Shown: in pieces, positions 11,931 through 23,089 of the stretch | How positions within the stretch are numbered: position 1 is the first letter of the stretch | Layout of the letters: every line of letters begins with the position of its first letter | NCBI GenBank assembly: GCA_027257055.1 | Contig: JAPVLO010000138.1 | Location: forward strand, 7,316,001-7,380,000 | Direction of reading: 5' to 3' | Source of the DNA: Cephalopachus bancanus | Lineage: Eukaryota > Chordata > Mammalia > Primates > Tarsiidae | Length of the DNA stretch: 64,000 bases | Made by a program: the position numbers and the translations under genes | The notes under the pieces: generated by a model | What the model was told of the DNA's origin: nothing | Seen by the model: only the letters and a program-made list of their open reading frames with translations | Databases searched by the model: none

Positions 11931-13693
11931 TAGGCATGCTAGGTTCTATCAACATCCAATTTGTTCTTTTTCAGAAATAACTGTTTTGATGTATAATGTT
12001 CCAAAATAAAGATAACATCTTCCACTTCTTCTTCCATTATGTTTATTTATGTGACGAAACACTTACAAATGAAAGCTATCGTGTGTCTGTTTCTGGGTAA
12101 CTGCTGCTTATTCCTTCCTTATCTTGTCAACCACAACCACATGACCCAACCTCAGCTACATGACCCACCATTACCTCCTCCTCGCTGTGAAACAATTGGT
12201 TGGAAAAAACTGAGTCAGTGAGGAATTTATGGAACAGAAACATCATTTAAACTCTTCAATTATTTCTGAGAAAAATAAGCAACCATCTCCATTAAGTTTT
12301 TAGTTTAGTCAAACACAACCTTAACATGAGATACATAGCATCTCAATTATTGCAGAAGTTAAATAGATAATATGTATTTAGCATGGTGCCTCTTATTTGG
12401 TAAGTGTTTAGTTGTGTCTATTGTTTGTACTTCAGTTATTTAAAATCACTGATGTATGTTCAAGGAAAAGATATCAATTCAATTCTAGAAATATTTACTG
12501 AATAATCTCTCTTTCCAAGAGGCTTTGAAACAAACATCAGAAAGCCAAGCTTCTGTTTTAAAGAAAAAGTTGGATTAGAGATTAATACTAAATAATTATA
12601 AGAAAATGAAAACATATGCAACTTTCCACAGATTATTTACAAACTAGGTGTAATATAAATTATGAGTTGTAGGAAGTTATTTTTTCGTGGAAAATTTGTA
12701 CATAGATCAAAAAGTCTAAACAAGGATATAGACCAAATCCTTGCAATCATCCCTTTTACAATGAAATATTTCACCAGATTTATTTCTCTCTTGGGTTTAT
12801 TCCAGAACTTGACATTTGAAAATATTTTCTTCTGATCCTCAATGTTGTTTTAATTATAAGATGTTAAATTAGTTGTGGCTTTTAAATTGAAATTAAAGTA
12901 TTAAACATTTTTCTTCAAAAAGCAATATACCAATAAATTTAAATCAAGTGTTTTTCTTCTGAAAGATTGATTTCAAATAAGAACTGTTCCTCATATAAAT
13001 GTTCCAGATCTGTTTGCACAATATATTATATTAATCCTCAAAGTTCAAGATTGTAAATTTTAAATGATATTTGCAGAATGTTATATAAAATGGCCTTTTA
13101 TAGTTTTGTACTTTTTGAGCTCCTTTTGCCTACCAAAGTCAGATAATATAGTTTGAACACTAGTTTATTCCCATTTGGCATCATGCTTTATTTGTAATAA
13201 ATGCTCAATAAATGTTTATTTATTTGTTATAGGACCACCATTTACTTTAAAAATTGAGCTCTGTTAGTTTACCCCTTGATCCCAATTCAAATTACAAGTT
13301 TGTGATATTCAATACAATGAATATATTTACTCCATTTTGAATGTTTTATTTGTCAATGAATCTTTTAAGGTAATTTTCCCTAGCAAAGAAAATTAACAAA
13401 TTAGATGGGACATTATTTCTCTCTATTAACTCTTAATGAAACATACTGTAGTTAATATTAACTAATATTTCAGACGAATTTTTAGCTTTTAAATTCAAAT
13501 TCAATTAACAAAGTCTTTTCCAAACATAAACACTTTATTAAAGCTTGTTAAAGTTTATAAGGTGGTAAACTTATAAATGTTTTAATAATGAAATTATCAA
13601 ATGATAAGAATATGATATATTTTGACTGGAAAATATTAAAAGCATTTGTATTCTTATTTTTCTTTTCTCCTAAGAATACTCATGTGTGAAGCA
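11931..13693. other. AT-rich intergenic DNA
   Basis: No gene or clear transposon. The motif AATGCTCAATAAATGTTTATTTATTTG near 13200-13227 resembles the 3' tip of L2 but is too short to be sure. Confidence 0.45.
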
Positions 13694-13702
13694 AGAAGAT
13701 AA

Positions 13703-13916
13703 TTTTTTTTTTAAAAAAATTTATTTATTTATTATAAAGATGTGAGATACAATTCAGGGTTAGGTATACAAACATTGATCATATAGGTACCCTTGTTGAT
13801 GAGATATGCCCCTTCCTCCTCTAGCAGTTTCCCTCCACCGCCAATCCCACCCCCCATCTCCTGACAGTTTTCCACTACTGTCAATCACTTTCTTATAGCA
13901 TTATAATCGTTCAAGG
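13703..13916 (-). other. L1 3' UTR with duplicated G-rich tract
   Basis: Read on the minus strand, after the ORF2 stop come GTGAGTTCTCACTCATAAGG-like sequence, then two ~38-bp units of the form GATTGRCRGTRG..GGRAAACTGYCAGGRG..GGGG (13809-13887), then ACCTCATCAACAAGGGTACC-type sequence, CCTGAATTGTATC-type sequence and poly(A). A G-rich polypurine tract is a known feature of mammalian L1 3' UTRs; the two-unit structure is seen here. Confidence 0.8.
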
Positions 13917-16900
13917 TCACCTTATGAGTGAGAACATATGAAACTCAGTTCTTTGTTTCTGTGATAAATCACTGAGTATGACAGACTCCAAGTCCATCCA
14001 ATTTACTGCAAAGTCCATATATTTGTCTTTCTTTATGGCTGCATAATATCCCATTGTGTATATGTACCACATTTTTTTTTTATCCAGTCCAACTTCCATG
14101 GGCAATATGGTTGGTTCCATGTTTTTGCTATTGTGAATAGAGCTGCAACAAACATACACGTGCAGGTATCGTTTTCATAGAATAATTTGAGTTCCTCTGG
14201 CTATATTACCAATAGGGGAATTGTTGGGTCATATGGAAGGTCAATTTCTAGTTCTTTCAGAAATCTCCAGACTGTTTTTCAGAGAGGTTGTACAAGTTTG
14301 CATTCCCCCAGCAGTGTAGAAGCATTCCTTTTTCTCTACATTGTCACCAGCATCTGTTGTTCTTTGTTTTATTAATGATGGTCATTCTTACTGGGGTTAG
14401 GTGGGATCTCAATGTGGTTTTGATTTTCATTTCTCTGATGATGAGTGAGGCTGAGTACTTTTTCACGTATCTGGTGACTGCTCATATATCTTCTTTTGAG
14501 AAGTGTCTATTCATTTCTTTTGCCCACTTTTTAAAGAGGCTGTTCCCCCCGCCCCCTTTGGTGTGTTTGAGTTCCTGTAGATCCTAGATGTTAGACCTTT
14601 GTCAGATATACAGTTGACAAATATATTTTTCCCATTCTGTGGGGTGTCTCCCTGCTCTCTTGATGGTTTCTTTTGCTTTGCAGGAACTTGTTAATTAGAT
14701 GAGGTCCCACTTGTCTATCTTATTTCTTAAGGTATTGGCCTTTAGGGTTCTGGATAGGAATTTGTTGCCAGTTCCAAATTCCATAAGGGTGTCTCCTGCA
14801 TTTTTTAAGGTTCTTATAGTTTGAGGTTTTACATTTAGATCTTTGATCCATTTAGAGTTAATTTTTGTGCATGGTGATAGGTAGGGGTCCTGTTTCAGTC
14901 TTCTGCATGTGGTCAGCCAGTTTTCCCAGCACCATTTACTGAATAGGTTTTCCTCTCCCCAGTAGTTTTTGTTGAAGGCTTTATCAAAGATGAGTTGGTT
15001 GAGGAATTGAGGCTTTGCTTCTGGAATCTCTATCCTGTTCCATTGGTCTATGTGCCTGTTTTTATACCAATACCAAGCTGTTTTGATTACTGTAGCTTTA
15101 TAGTAGAGTTTGAAGTCTGGAAGTGTGATACCTCCTGTTTTGTTTCTCTTGCTAAGGATTGTTTTGGCTATTCATGGTCATTTATGTTTCCATATGAATT
15201 TCTGTATTGTCTTTTCCAGATCTGAGAAGAATGATGTTGGTAACAATGGGTATTGCATTGAATCTGTAGATCGTCTTTGGTAGGATGGACATCTTAACAA
15301 TGTTGATTCTTCCTATCCATGAGCATGGTATATTTTTCCATTTGTTTGTGTCTTCTTGGATTTCTTTGAGCAGTGTTTTATAGTTCTCATTGTAAAGGTC
15401 TTTCACTTTTCTGGTTAGGAAGATGCCAAGGTATTTCATTTTTTTGTGGCTATTGTGAATGGATTGTGCTTTTTATTTATGTCTCTGCCTGCTTGTTGTT
15501 ATATAGGAATGCAACTGACTTTTGTACATTTATTTTGTACCCTGAGATTTTGTCAAAGTTCTTTATTAGTGTCAGCAGGTTTTTGACAGATTCTCTTGGA
15601 TTTTCAAGGTATAGGATTAAATCATCAACAAAGAAGGATAACTTGACTTCCTCTTTTCCTATTTGGATACCCCTGATTTCCTTCTCTTGTCTAACTGCCT
15701 GGGCTAGGACTTCCAACCCAATATTGGACAAGAGGAGTCAGAGTGGGTAGCCTTGTCTTGTTCCAGTTTTCAGGGGAAATGTTTCTAGTTTCTGTCCATT
15801 TAGCAATATGTTAGCTGTGGGTTTGTCATAGATGGCACTTACTATTTTGAGGTATGTTCCTTCTATGCCTAGGTGTTTGAGGGTTTTTATCAAGAAGGGA
15901 TGCTGAATTATATGAAAAGCTTTTTCTGCATCTAATGAGATAATCGCATGGTTCTTGTTTTTATATCTGTTGATGTATTTAATTATTATGCTTATGATCT
16001 TGTGAATGTTGAACCAGCCCTGCATCCTGGGGTGAAGCCTACTTGGTCCTGGTGGATGATTTTTGAGATGTGCTTTTGGATCCGATTTGTTAAAATTTTG
16101 TTGAGGATTGTTGCATCTATGTTCATAAGGGATATTGGCCTGTAGTTCTCTTTCTTTGTTGCATCTTTATCTGGTTTGGGTATCAGTGTAATGTTGGCTT
16201 CATAAAATGATTTTGGAAGAATTCCATCTTTCTCAATTGCCTGAAATACTTTCAACAAGATTGTTATCAGCTCTTCCTTGCATGTTTTGTAGAATTCTAC
16301 TGGAAATCCATCTGGTCCAGGGGCTTTTTTTTTGTAGGTAATTTTCGTATGACAGAGTCAATTTCCTGGGTTATTATTGGTCTATTCAGTGTCTCGATAT
16401 CTTCTTGTTTCAACTTGGGTAGGTTGTGTGATGTCAGAAAATCTTCCATTACATCTAGGTTATCAAGTTTATTTCCATATAGGTGTACATAGTAATCTCT
16501 GATAATCTTTGGTATTTCTTTGGAGTCAGTTGTGAATTGATCATTTGTATTTCTGATTGTGTTTATTTGGGCTCTTTCTCTCTTTTTCTTGGTAAACCTG
16601 GCTAGGGGCCCATCAATCTTGTTAATTCTTTCAAAGAACCAGCTTCCTGTTTTGTTGATATTTTTCATACATTTTTGTCTTCTATGTCTTGTGTTTGTGC
16701 TCTTATTTTTGTGATTTGGATTCTTCTGCTAAAATTGGGGTTGTGGTGGTCTTCTCTTTCCAGCTCCTTTAGGTGGTTTGTTAGGCTCTCCACTTGTGAT
16801 CTTTCCATTTACTTGATGTGTGCTCATAGAGATATAAATTCTCCTCTTAAAACTGATTTCATGGCATCCCAGAGCTTTTGGTAACATGTTTCTTCATTTT

Positions 16901-17731
16901 CATTTGTTTCCAGGAATCTTTAAATTTCTTCTTTGATTTCAGTGTTAATCCAGTCATTGTTCAGCATCATGCTGTTTAGTGACCATGTCTTTGTGAGTTT
17001 GGGGGAAATTTTGTTGGTGTTGATATTTATTTTTATTCCACTGTGGTCTGAAAAGGTGCATGGCAAGATTTCAATCTTATGAAATTTGTTTATGTTTGAC
17101 TTATGGTCAATGATGTGGTCGATCTTAGGGTACATTACATGTGGTGGTGAGTAGAATGTATATTCTGTGGTCTTTAGGTGGAGTGTTCTGTAAGTATCAA
17201 TTAAGTCCATTTGCTCAAGAGTCTCATTGAGGTTCTGGATGTCCTTGCTGGTTTTTTGTCTTGATGATCTGTCCAGGGTTGTGAGCGGGGTATTAAAGTC
17301 CTCTGCTATGATAGTATTAGAGTCAATCTTTTTTACAAGTTTGTTTAGAAGCTGCTTTATGAACATTGGTTCTCCTATATTAGGTGCACATATGTTTAGG
17401 ATGGATATTTCTTGTTGATGGATTGAACATTTTATCATTATATAGTGACCTTCTTCATCTTTTTTGATTTTTGGTAGCTTAAAGGGTATTTTGTCTGAGA
17501 TTAAGATTGCAACTCCAGCTTTCTTTTGTGTTCCATTTACCTGAAAATTTGTTTCCCATCCTCTTACTTTGAGTCTGTGAGTGTCCTTTCTGGTGAGATG
17601 AGTCTCTTGGAGACGATATATTGTTGCCTCATGATATTTTATCCATTTTGCCATTCTGTGTCTTTTCAGTGGGCATTTAGTCCATTTGCATTCAGGCTAA
17701 TTACCGAAATCTGAGGGCTTATTTTTGTCAT
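13917..17731 (-). pseudogene. L1 ORF2 (endonuclease-reverse transcriptase), broken
   Basis: The intact family protein nicks target DNA with an N-terminal AP-like endonuclease, then primes reverse transcription from the nick. The likely start codon is at 17731-17729 (MTKISPQ). A one-base frameshift near 17680 separates it from the main endonuclease frame (16920-17654), which shows QETH, DFNTPL and SDHSGI motifs. The frame then stops. The reverse transcriptase survives in pieces: 16297-16668, 15992-16258 (PISLMNIDA), 15738-16025 (TGTRQGYPL) and 15477-15731, the last with the catalytic box as FVDD where human L1 has FADD. The C-terminal end is at 13917-14159 (MWYIYTMGYYAAIKKD). Several stops and shifts make this a pseudogene. 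Confidence 0.92.
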
Positions 17732-17914
17732 GACTTATAGAGTTGTTATTGTATTTGTTTGTTTATTGTCTTTCTTTTGGTTTTTTGGGTTGGTTCATGT
17801 GTGTTTTCAATCTTTTTCCTGCACTCTTGTAAAGAACATTGTTGTTCTTTTTCCCTTTTCTTCTGTGTTTAATACTTTCTTAAGAGTTTCTTGTAGGGTT
17901 GGTCTGGAGGCAGC

Positions 17915-18766
17915 TTAAGTTATTAGAGATTGGATGTCTTGGAAAGATTTTAATTGTCCCTCACTGAAGAAGCTTAGCTTGGCTGGGTAGGTTATTCTTG
18001 GTTGAAATTGTTTATCGCTGAGAGCTTTGAATATTGGACACCAAGCTCTCCTAGCCTGAAGGGTTTCTGTAGCTAAATCTGCTGCTATTCTGATTGCTCT
18101 TTCTTGGTAGGTAGACTGACCTGATTCTCTTGCTGCTTTTAGGATTTTTTCTTTTATATGTACTTTGTTCAGGTGGATTATTATGTGCCTAGGAGTTGGT
18201 CTTCTCATTTGTTGTCTTGCTGGGGTCTTGGAATTTCTTGAGTTTTCACATCATTAATGAGGTGAGGGAAGTTTTCTTGAATAATTCGGTGGAATGTTTG
18301 TTCCAGGGTGGTCTCTGTCTCTCTTTCTGCCTCAGGAAGGCCAATTACTCTTAGGTTCATTCTCTTGAAGTAATCGCTTATCTCTTGAAGGTTTTGTTCT
18401 GTCTTTTAAAGCTTCTTTTCTATGTTTTTGACAGTTTGGGTTAGTTCTATATTTTGGTCTTCAAGTTCTGAGATTCTTTCTTCTGCTTGGCTAAGTCTGC
18501 TTTCCATGCTTATTAGTTTGTTAATTATGTCAATCACAGTATTCTTTACTGCTGTTATCTCATTTATCAACTCCTTCCTATTTTCCTCTTGTCTCTCCTC
18601 AATTATTTTTTATTCTTTCTATTAATGTCTTGATGTCTGGGTTTGTAATATGTGACCAGTCATTCTGGGGGCTCTTCATTGTTTCCATGCCAAAGTCTGT
18701 TTTCTCAATTTCTGATCTCCCAGGGGTCTGCATGAGACCTATATTCTTCTTTTGATTTTTCTTCAT
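17915..18766 (-). pseudogene. L1 ORF1 (RNA-binding protein), broken
   Basis: ORF1p of L1 forms coiled-coil trimers that coat L1 RNA and act as a nucleic acid chaperone. The C-terminal domain is plain at 17915-18208: TPRHIIIHL, then ETLQARRAW.PIF and FQPRITYPAKLSFFSEG, the signature of the ORF1 RNA-binding and C-terminal domains. The N-terminal, coiled-coil part lies at about 18210-18766 and is interrupted by stops. The ATG at 18766-18764 is the likely start by position, giving a frame of about 284 codons if unbroken, shorter than the 338 of human L1. The ORF1-ORF2 spacer is about 180 bp. Confidence 0.85.
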
Positions 18767-18793
18767 TTGTGTAGATTTGCCTCCCCACTTTTT

Positions 18794-18828
18794 CCTTTCT
18801 TTCTTTCTTTCTTTCTTTTTTTTTTTCT
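18794..18828. repeat. (TTTC)n / poly-T tract inside L1
   Basis: CTTTC repeated about six times followed by a T run. On the L1 sense strand this is a GAAA/A-rich stretch just upstream of the ORF1 start. Such tracts are replication-slippage prone. Confidence 0.75.
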
Positions 18829-20735
18829 CCCTCTGTCTTCTTTAAATCTGTTGTTCAGGGGTGGCAGGGTTGCTTTTTGCTTCTGTTTGCTTAATCTCCT
18901 ATTCTTTCTTATGTGAATCTTCTGGCTTTGTTTGATTCTGAGGCTGGACTGTAGGTTGAGGGTTATACATTTTGCAGCTTTGAGATTTATTTGAGGGGAG
19001 AGTTGTGATTCAAAGTTTATCTGCAGATCCCAATATCCACTCACAGGTGTATGGATACACTGGATCCTGCTTCCCACTGCCTTGTAATCTGTTCATGAAG
19101 TGAGAGTATTGGTTTGCTCCCAGGAAGTAAACTGATGTAAGAAAAGGTAAAGAATTAGAACAGGGAGGGGGGAAGCGGAAGGTGGAGACAGGAGAGCAAA
19201 AGGGAGAACAAACAGAGGTACCCACTAATAAATGAAGATAGACCTGAAGACAGATAAAATAAGAGAAAACAAAAATAAAAAACAAACAAATAAACAAAAA
19301 ACAGCGACAACAACAAACTAGGACATATAATCACACAGACACACAAGCTGACCAACCTCTTTAAGATGTACCCTTCTCTCACACAACCATGAGGTCTTAG
19401 CTCCCAAGTTGGAGGTTAGGGAGAGCTAGATGGGTGAGTCAATGCAGTTCTCTGTCTGGTCACAGGGCTCCAGCTGTTCTCTGGTCCTGCTGTAGTCAGG
19501 GGCGAGTTGGGGGAAGTGGAGTGCGAGACTGCTGGGCATTGCTAGTTAGCGTAGTGGTCAGGGTGGCCGGGGGCAGGTCAGTGTGGCCACCAAGGGAGCC
19601 CAGAGCTCCACGGGTAAGGAGCCTTGCACCTCCCTGGGCAGTGGAGGCTTGGATTCAGGGGGGCACTTCAATCAAGGGGGAAGTCCGTAGCTCTAAGGGT
19701 CAGTCACTCAGGGACTCTGAAACAGTGACAGCTCAAGGCGGGGTTGGGCACTTCAGCCTGGATAGGGGCCTCTGCTGGGGTGGCGGTCATGGTAGGTCTA
19801 GGTGCTTTAGTCCAGGCAGGGATCCAGAGCTCCGAGGCACAGGCACCAGGGACCTCCATGGGGCTGCGGCGCAAGGGGGAGCTGAGCGCTTCAGCCAGGG
19901 TAGGGGCACAGAGTTCCAAGGACCGGTGTTGGGGGCCTGCATGGGCAGTGGCAGCTTTGGGCTTAGTGGGGCACCCCAGGAAGGGATGGAGCCTGTAGTT
20001 CTGAGGGGAGGGCACCACGCCCACCCTGGGCAATGGCGGCTTGAGATGGGGTTGGATGCCTCAGCCAGAGCAGGGACCCAGAGCTCCAAAGGGCAGGTGG
20101 TGGGCAGCGGCAGTGCCTTTGGACCCTGCACAGGGCACTTCAGCCCAAAATGGAGCTGGCGTCTCTGAGGGGCAGTCTCCTAGAGCCTCCCTTTGTGGCA
20201 GTAGCTTGAGATGGGGCTGGGCATACCGGAACCCAGGGCGGACCTGGAACTCTGAGGGGCGAGCACCGGAGTGGCTGTGGGTCCGGGCAGCAGCACAGAG
20301 TTCTGAGGTGCAGGCGCTGGGGGCCTGCATGAGCAGCAGCGGCCTTGGACCTGGTGGGGGCCCCCGGGAAGGGATGCAGCCTGTAGTTCGGAGGGGCAGG
20401 CATGGAGGGCCTCCACGTGCTGCCACTGCCCGAGACTGGGCTGGGCACCCAGCCAGGGAGGGAGCTGGCAGCAGTTGGGTGCCGGACAGATCAGTGTCCC
20501 TAGTCAGGGAACCCAGATGGCCCCAAGGCGGTACTGAGTGCCGCCACAGGTGGCTGTGGCAGCTTGGGGCCGGGTGAGACGGTGGAGCCTGGGAGGGAGC
20601 TGGGAGCGCCATGCAGCTGGGGCCCAGCCGCCTGGGCGCCTGGGGCGGAGCAGCAGCGGCAGAGGGGCTGCCGTAGCTGGCCGTGCATGGGACCGAGGGT
20701 CTCCAGGCCTCGGACCGATGTGGCTGGCAGTGGCT

Positions 20736-20756
20736 GGGGGTGGGGGGTGGAGGGGG
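20736..20756 (+). other. G-run cluster near L1 5' end
   Basis: Runs of 5, 6 and 5 G separated by T and TGGA lie on the strand antisense to the L1, about 50 bp from its 5' end, with further GG pairs upstream. It is a candidate G-quadruplex or Sp1-type GC-box region; the sequence alone cannot say which. Confidence 0.5.
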
Positions 20757-20785
20757 TAGAATCTCACCATCCCACCTGTGCTGTC

Positions 20786-20793
20786 GCCATCTT
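20786..20793 (-). promoter_or_regulatory. YY1-like site at L1 5' end
   Basis: The + strand GCCATCTT reads AAGATGGC on the L1 sense strand, starting about 12 nt from the element's 5' end. In human L1 a YY1 site with this core directs transcription start at +1. Position and core match, so the same role is likely. Confidence 0.7.
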
Positions 20794-20813
20794 ACCAGAA
20801 CTTCAGAAGATAA

Positions 20814-21440
20814 CTTCTATAAAATATCACATAATCTTAAATCAGCTTGTTCCAATTAGCTTGGTGAGTTTTTATAGGTGAATTGAATTAAATATTTGTT
20901 AATTGCTTATTCAGTAAAATACTTGAAAGTTTTGTGAATCTTTCAAAGTTTGTCAGGCAATATTTAAGGATTAACATACTTTTAAAATGTCTTAGAAGAA
21001 GCATTCTACCATTTCTCTTCAGAATTAATACAGATTAAAAAATGCTAGAATACTAAAAAAGACACAAAATGCATATTGATGTGTGATCATAATAACAATT
21101 AGCAAAACATATTCCTAGATAGTATTATCAATTGCATTAGAAATTGTTTTATCATTTCTTCAACAAAATTAAAAACATCACATACTTTAAATATACTGAT
21201 CTCTCTGTCTCAATCTTCATATTCTGAGACGGTTGAGGGACCAATTAAAAGACTACTTAAATTTTTATTTGGGTTCTATATAGTAATATATCAGATCATC
21301 CTGTTTACCAAACAAAATATGTACTTTTTTCTTCCAAAATTCATAGCTTGTTGAGAATAGAGATAAACTTGGCAACATAAGATATTTGGAGCTGCCTGTT
21401 CCAATGAAGAGAAAAAAAACTAAATGAAAAAATATTGCAT
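20814..21440. other. Unassigned intergenic DNA
   Basis: AT-rich, no gene or recognised repeat. Confidence 0.5.
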
Positions 21441-21444
21441 TTCT

Positions 21445-21842
21445 ATCTTAGACCATTTTGTGCTGCTATAACAGAATATGTAAGACTGGGTAATTGATTC
21501 TAAAAACAAGATTTATTTCTTACAGTTCTGGAGGGTGGGCAGTTCAAATTTTGAAGGCCTGCTTTTAGCAAGAGCCTTCTTACCGCATCATTCCATGAGG
21601 GAAGATGGAAGGCCAAGAGAGTATGTGCACACATAGGAGATGAGGCCAAACTCATCTTTATATCAGGAACCCACTCCCAGGATAAACAAGCCATTCCCAC
21701 AATAACAAAATTAGCCCACTCATGAGGGAAAAGCCCTTAATAACTAATCAACTCTTAAAAGACTCACTCCTCCGTACTTGCACTGGGGATTAAGTTTCCA
21801 ACACATAAACTTTGTGGGACACATTCAAATTATAACAATTTC
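21445..21842 (-). mobile_element. MaLR LTR (MLT1/MST-type), minus strand
   Basis: The + strand opens ATTTTGTGCTGCTATAACAG, then AGACTGGGTAATT, TTTATTTCTTACAGTTCTGGAGG, CTCATGAGGGAAAAGCCC and GGGGATTAAGTTTCCAACA. This order is the reverse complement of an MLT1/MST LTR. No internal region adjoins; probably a solo LTR. Confidence 0.85.
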
Positions 21843-22141
21843 TAATGCTTGTGTGAAAATATATTCAAAAAGGCAATGTGAAAAACAGTTGAGATGTAAC
21901 GATAAAAAGAAATGAACAATAACATAGGTAACAAAGATATTCCTTCAAATCAAAGAGAAAATGAGGAATGATTACTAAACATTTCATAGACATGACATAT
22001 CCTTTTTTATTTTAAAGCTGCACATAAGAGATAAATAAAGGGAAGGAAGAAGAAAATCTCATGTATTGAATCCCATTCTGTGACATGCATATATTATCCC
22101 TTCTATCATTTTATAATAATTCCACATGTAAGGAAAAAGAG

Positions 22142-22829
22142 GCTGCTATGGTTTAAATGTGTCACCAAAGTTCATGTGTTGAAAACTTAATTCTCAATGC
22201 CAACAGGTACCTTTAAGGAGTGATTGGTAGCCGGGCTCAGTGGCTCAGCCTGTAATCCCGCACCTTTGGGAGGCTGAGGTGAGTGGATTGCCTGAGCCCG
22301 TGGGTTCGAGTCCCGCCTGGGCAGCGAGACCTCATCTCTACAATAAATCAAAAAATCTGCCGGGCATGGTAGCGCATGCCTATAATTCTGGCTACTTGGA
22401 AAGCTGAGGCGGAAGGGTGGCCCGAGCCCAGCAAGTCGAGACTGCGGTGGCTGGGAGCGACCACTGCACTCCAGTCTGGGTGACAGAGTGAGACTCCAAT
22501 CCCAAAAAAAGAAGTGATTAGTTCATGAGGACTCTTCTTTCATGAATGGGTCAATGTCATTGCTTTGGGAGTGGACTGATTTTCGCAGGAGTGGTTTTGT
22601 TATAACAGCAAGTTTCGCCTTTTCTTGCTCTCATGGGCTCTTTCCCATCCCATGTGATGCTTTCCACCATGTTATGACATAGCAAGAGGACCTTCGCCAA
22701 ATGCCAATACCAATATCATGCTCTTGGACTTCCTAGCCTCTAGAACAGTAAGCCAAATAAATTTCTGTTTATTATAAATTACCATGTCTTAGGTATTCTC
22801 TTATAGCAGTACAAAACAGACTAAGACAG
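22142..22829 (+). mobile_element. MaLR LTR (MLT1/MST-type), interrupted by Alu
   Basis: CTATGGTTTAAATGTGTCACC and TTCATGTGTTGAAAACTTAA open the LTR. It resumes after the Alu at 22229-22510 with TTCATGAGGACTCT, and ends CCAAATAAATTTCTGTTTAT, TAGCAGTACAAAACAGACTA. The AATAAA poly(A) signal near 22757 is intact. The Alu inserted later, splitting the LTR. Confidence 0.88.
22217..22522 (+). mobile_element. Alu, tarsier-type, inside MaLR LTR
   Basis: The element is flanked by a 12-bp duplication with two mismatches (GGAGTGATTGGT at 22217-22228, GAAGTGATTAGT at 22511-22522). The poly(A) tail has shrunk to about seven A. Confidence 0.92.
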
Positions 22830-23085
22830 GGTTCAAGATAAATAACTTGCTCAAAGTTGTTGGAAAGTAAGGTCTTTCTAACTCTCAAGTCAGCAATCAC
22901 AACTCCAATTCTATTTCGTCTTAAGCATGCTAGTGTATTTGTACAACACAAGGCAGAATAAATCATATAAATAATAATCCTTTAAACTAGAAAGAAAATA
23001 TTATTATTAACCCCAGTTTTAAAGAGATGAAACTATTACTCTTCTGACTTTATTAAGGTAAATAGTCCAGGAGTTTTTAATCATT
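22830..23085 (+). mobile_element. Possible MIR fragment
   Basis: AAATAACTTGCTCAAAGTTG, a CTAACTCTCAAGTCAGC-type segment and, further on, TTATTATTAACCCCAGTTTTAAAGAGATGAAACT resemble MIR core pieces. Divergence is high; this is a weak call. Confidence 0.4.
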
Positions 23086-23089
23086 TAAC

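Larger units (their letters stand above)
18767..20804 (-). promoter_or_regulatory. L1 5' UTR / internal promoter region
   Basis: About 2 kb between the ORF1 start and the L1 5' end. The outer 1.4 kb (about 19400-20804) is GC- and CpG-rich and made of degenerate repeating units (for example GGGGCCTGCATGRGCAG at about 19930 and 20320, GGAAGGGATGSAGCCTGTAG at about 19978 and 20356, and CAGAGYTCYRAGG several times). Inner parts are A-rich on the minus strand. By analogy with other L1s this region should hold the Pol II internal promoter. Human L1 has a ~0.9 kb 5' UTR without tandem monomers, so this organisation differs. Confidence 0.75.
13694..20813 (-). mobile_element. L1: Full-length L1, tarsier-lineage, inactivated
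   Basis: A complete L1 of about 7.1 kb lies on the minus strand at 13703-20804. On the + strand: a poly(T) tract, 3' UTR, ORF2, a short spacer, ORF1 and a long GC-rich 5' UTR ending in the reverse complement of AAGATGGCGAC. It is flanked by a candidate 9-bp target-site duplication AGAAGATAA (13694-13702 and 20805-20813). Both reading frames carry stops and frameshifts, so the copy cannot mobilise itself. It is longer than human L1 (about 6 kb), mainly through its roughly 2-kb 5' UTR. It serves as a scaffold for the five shorter L1 copies in this window. Confidence 0.93.

Noticed and set aside
13694..13720. T-rich/A-rich stretch as a transcription terminator or origin
   Set aside because: It is the poly(A) tail and target duplication of the L1.
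14187..18625. Plus-strand open frames across 14.2-18.6 kb
   Set aside because: They are antisense shadows of the L1 ORF1 and ORF2 remnants on the minus strand.
19434..20612. A cluster of long open frames on both strands that could be mistaken for genes
   Set aside because: They overlap on opposite strands, lie wholly within the GC-rich, stop-poor L1 5' UTR, and have no known domains.
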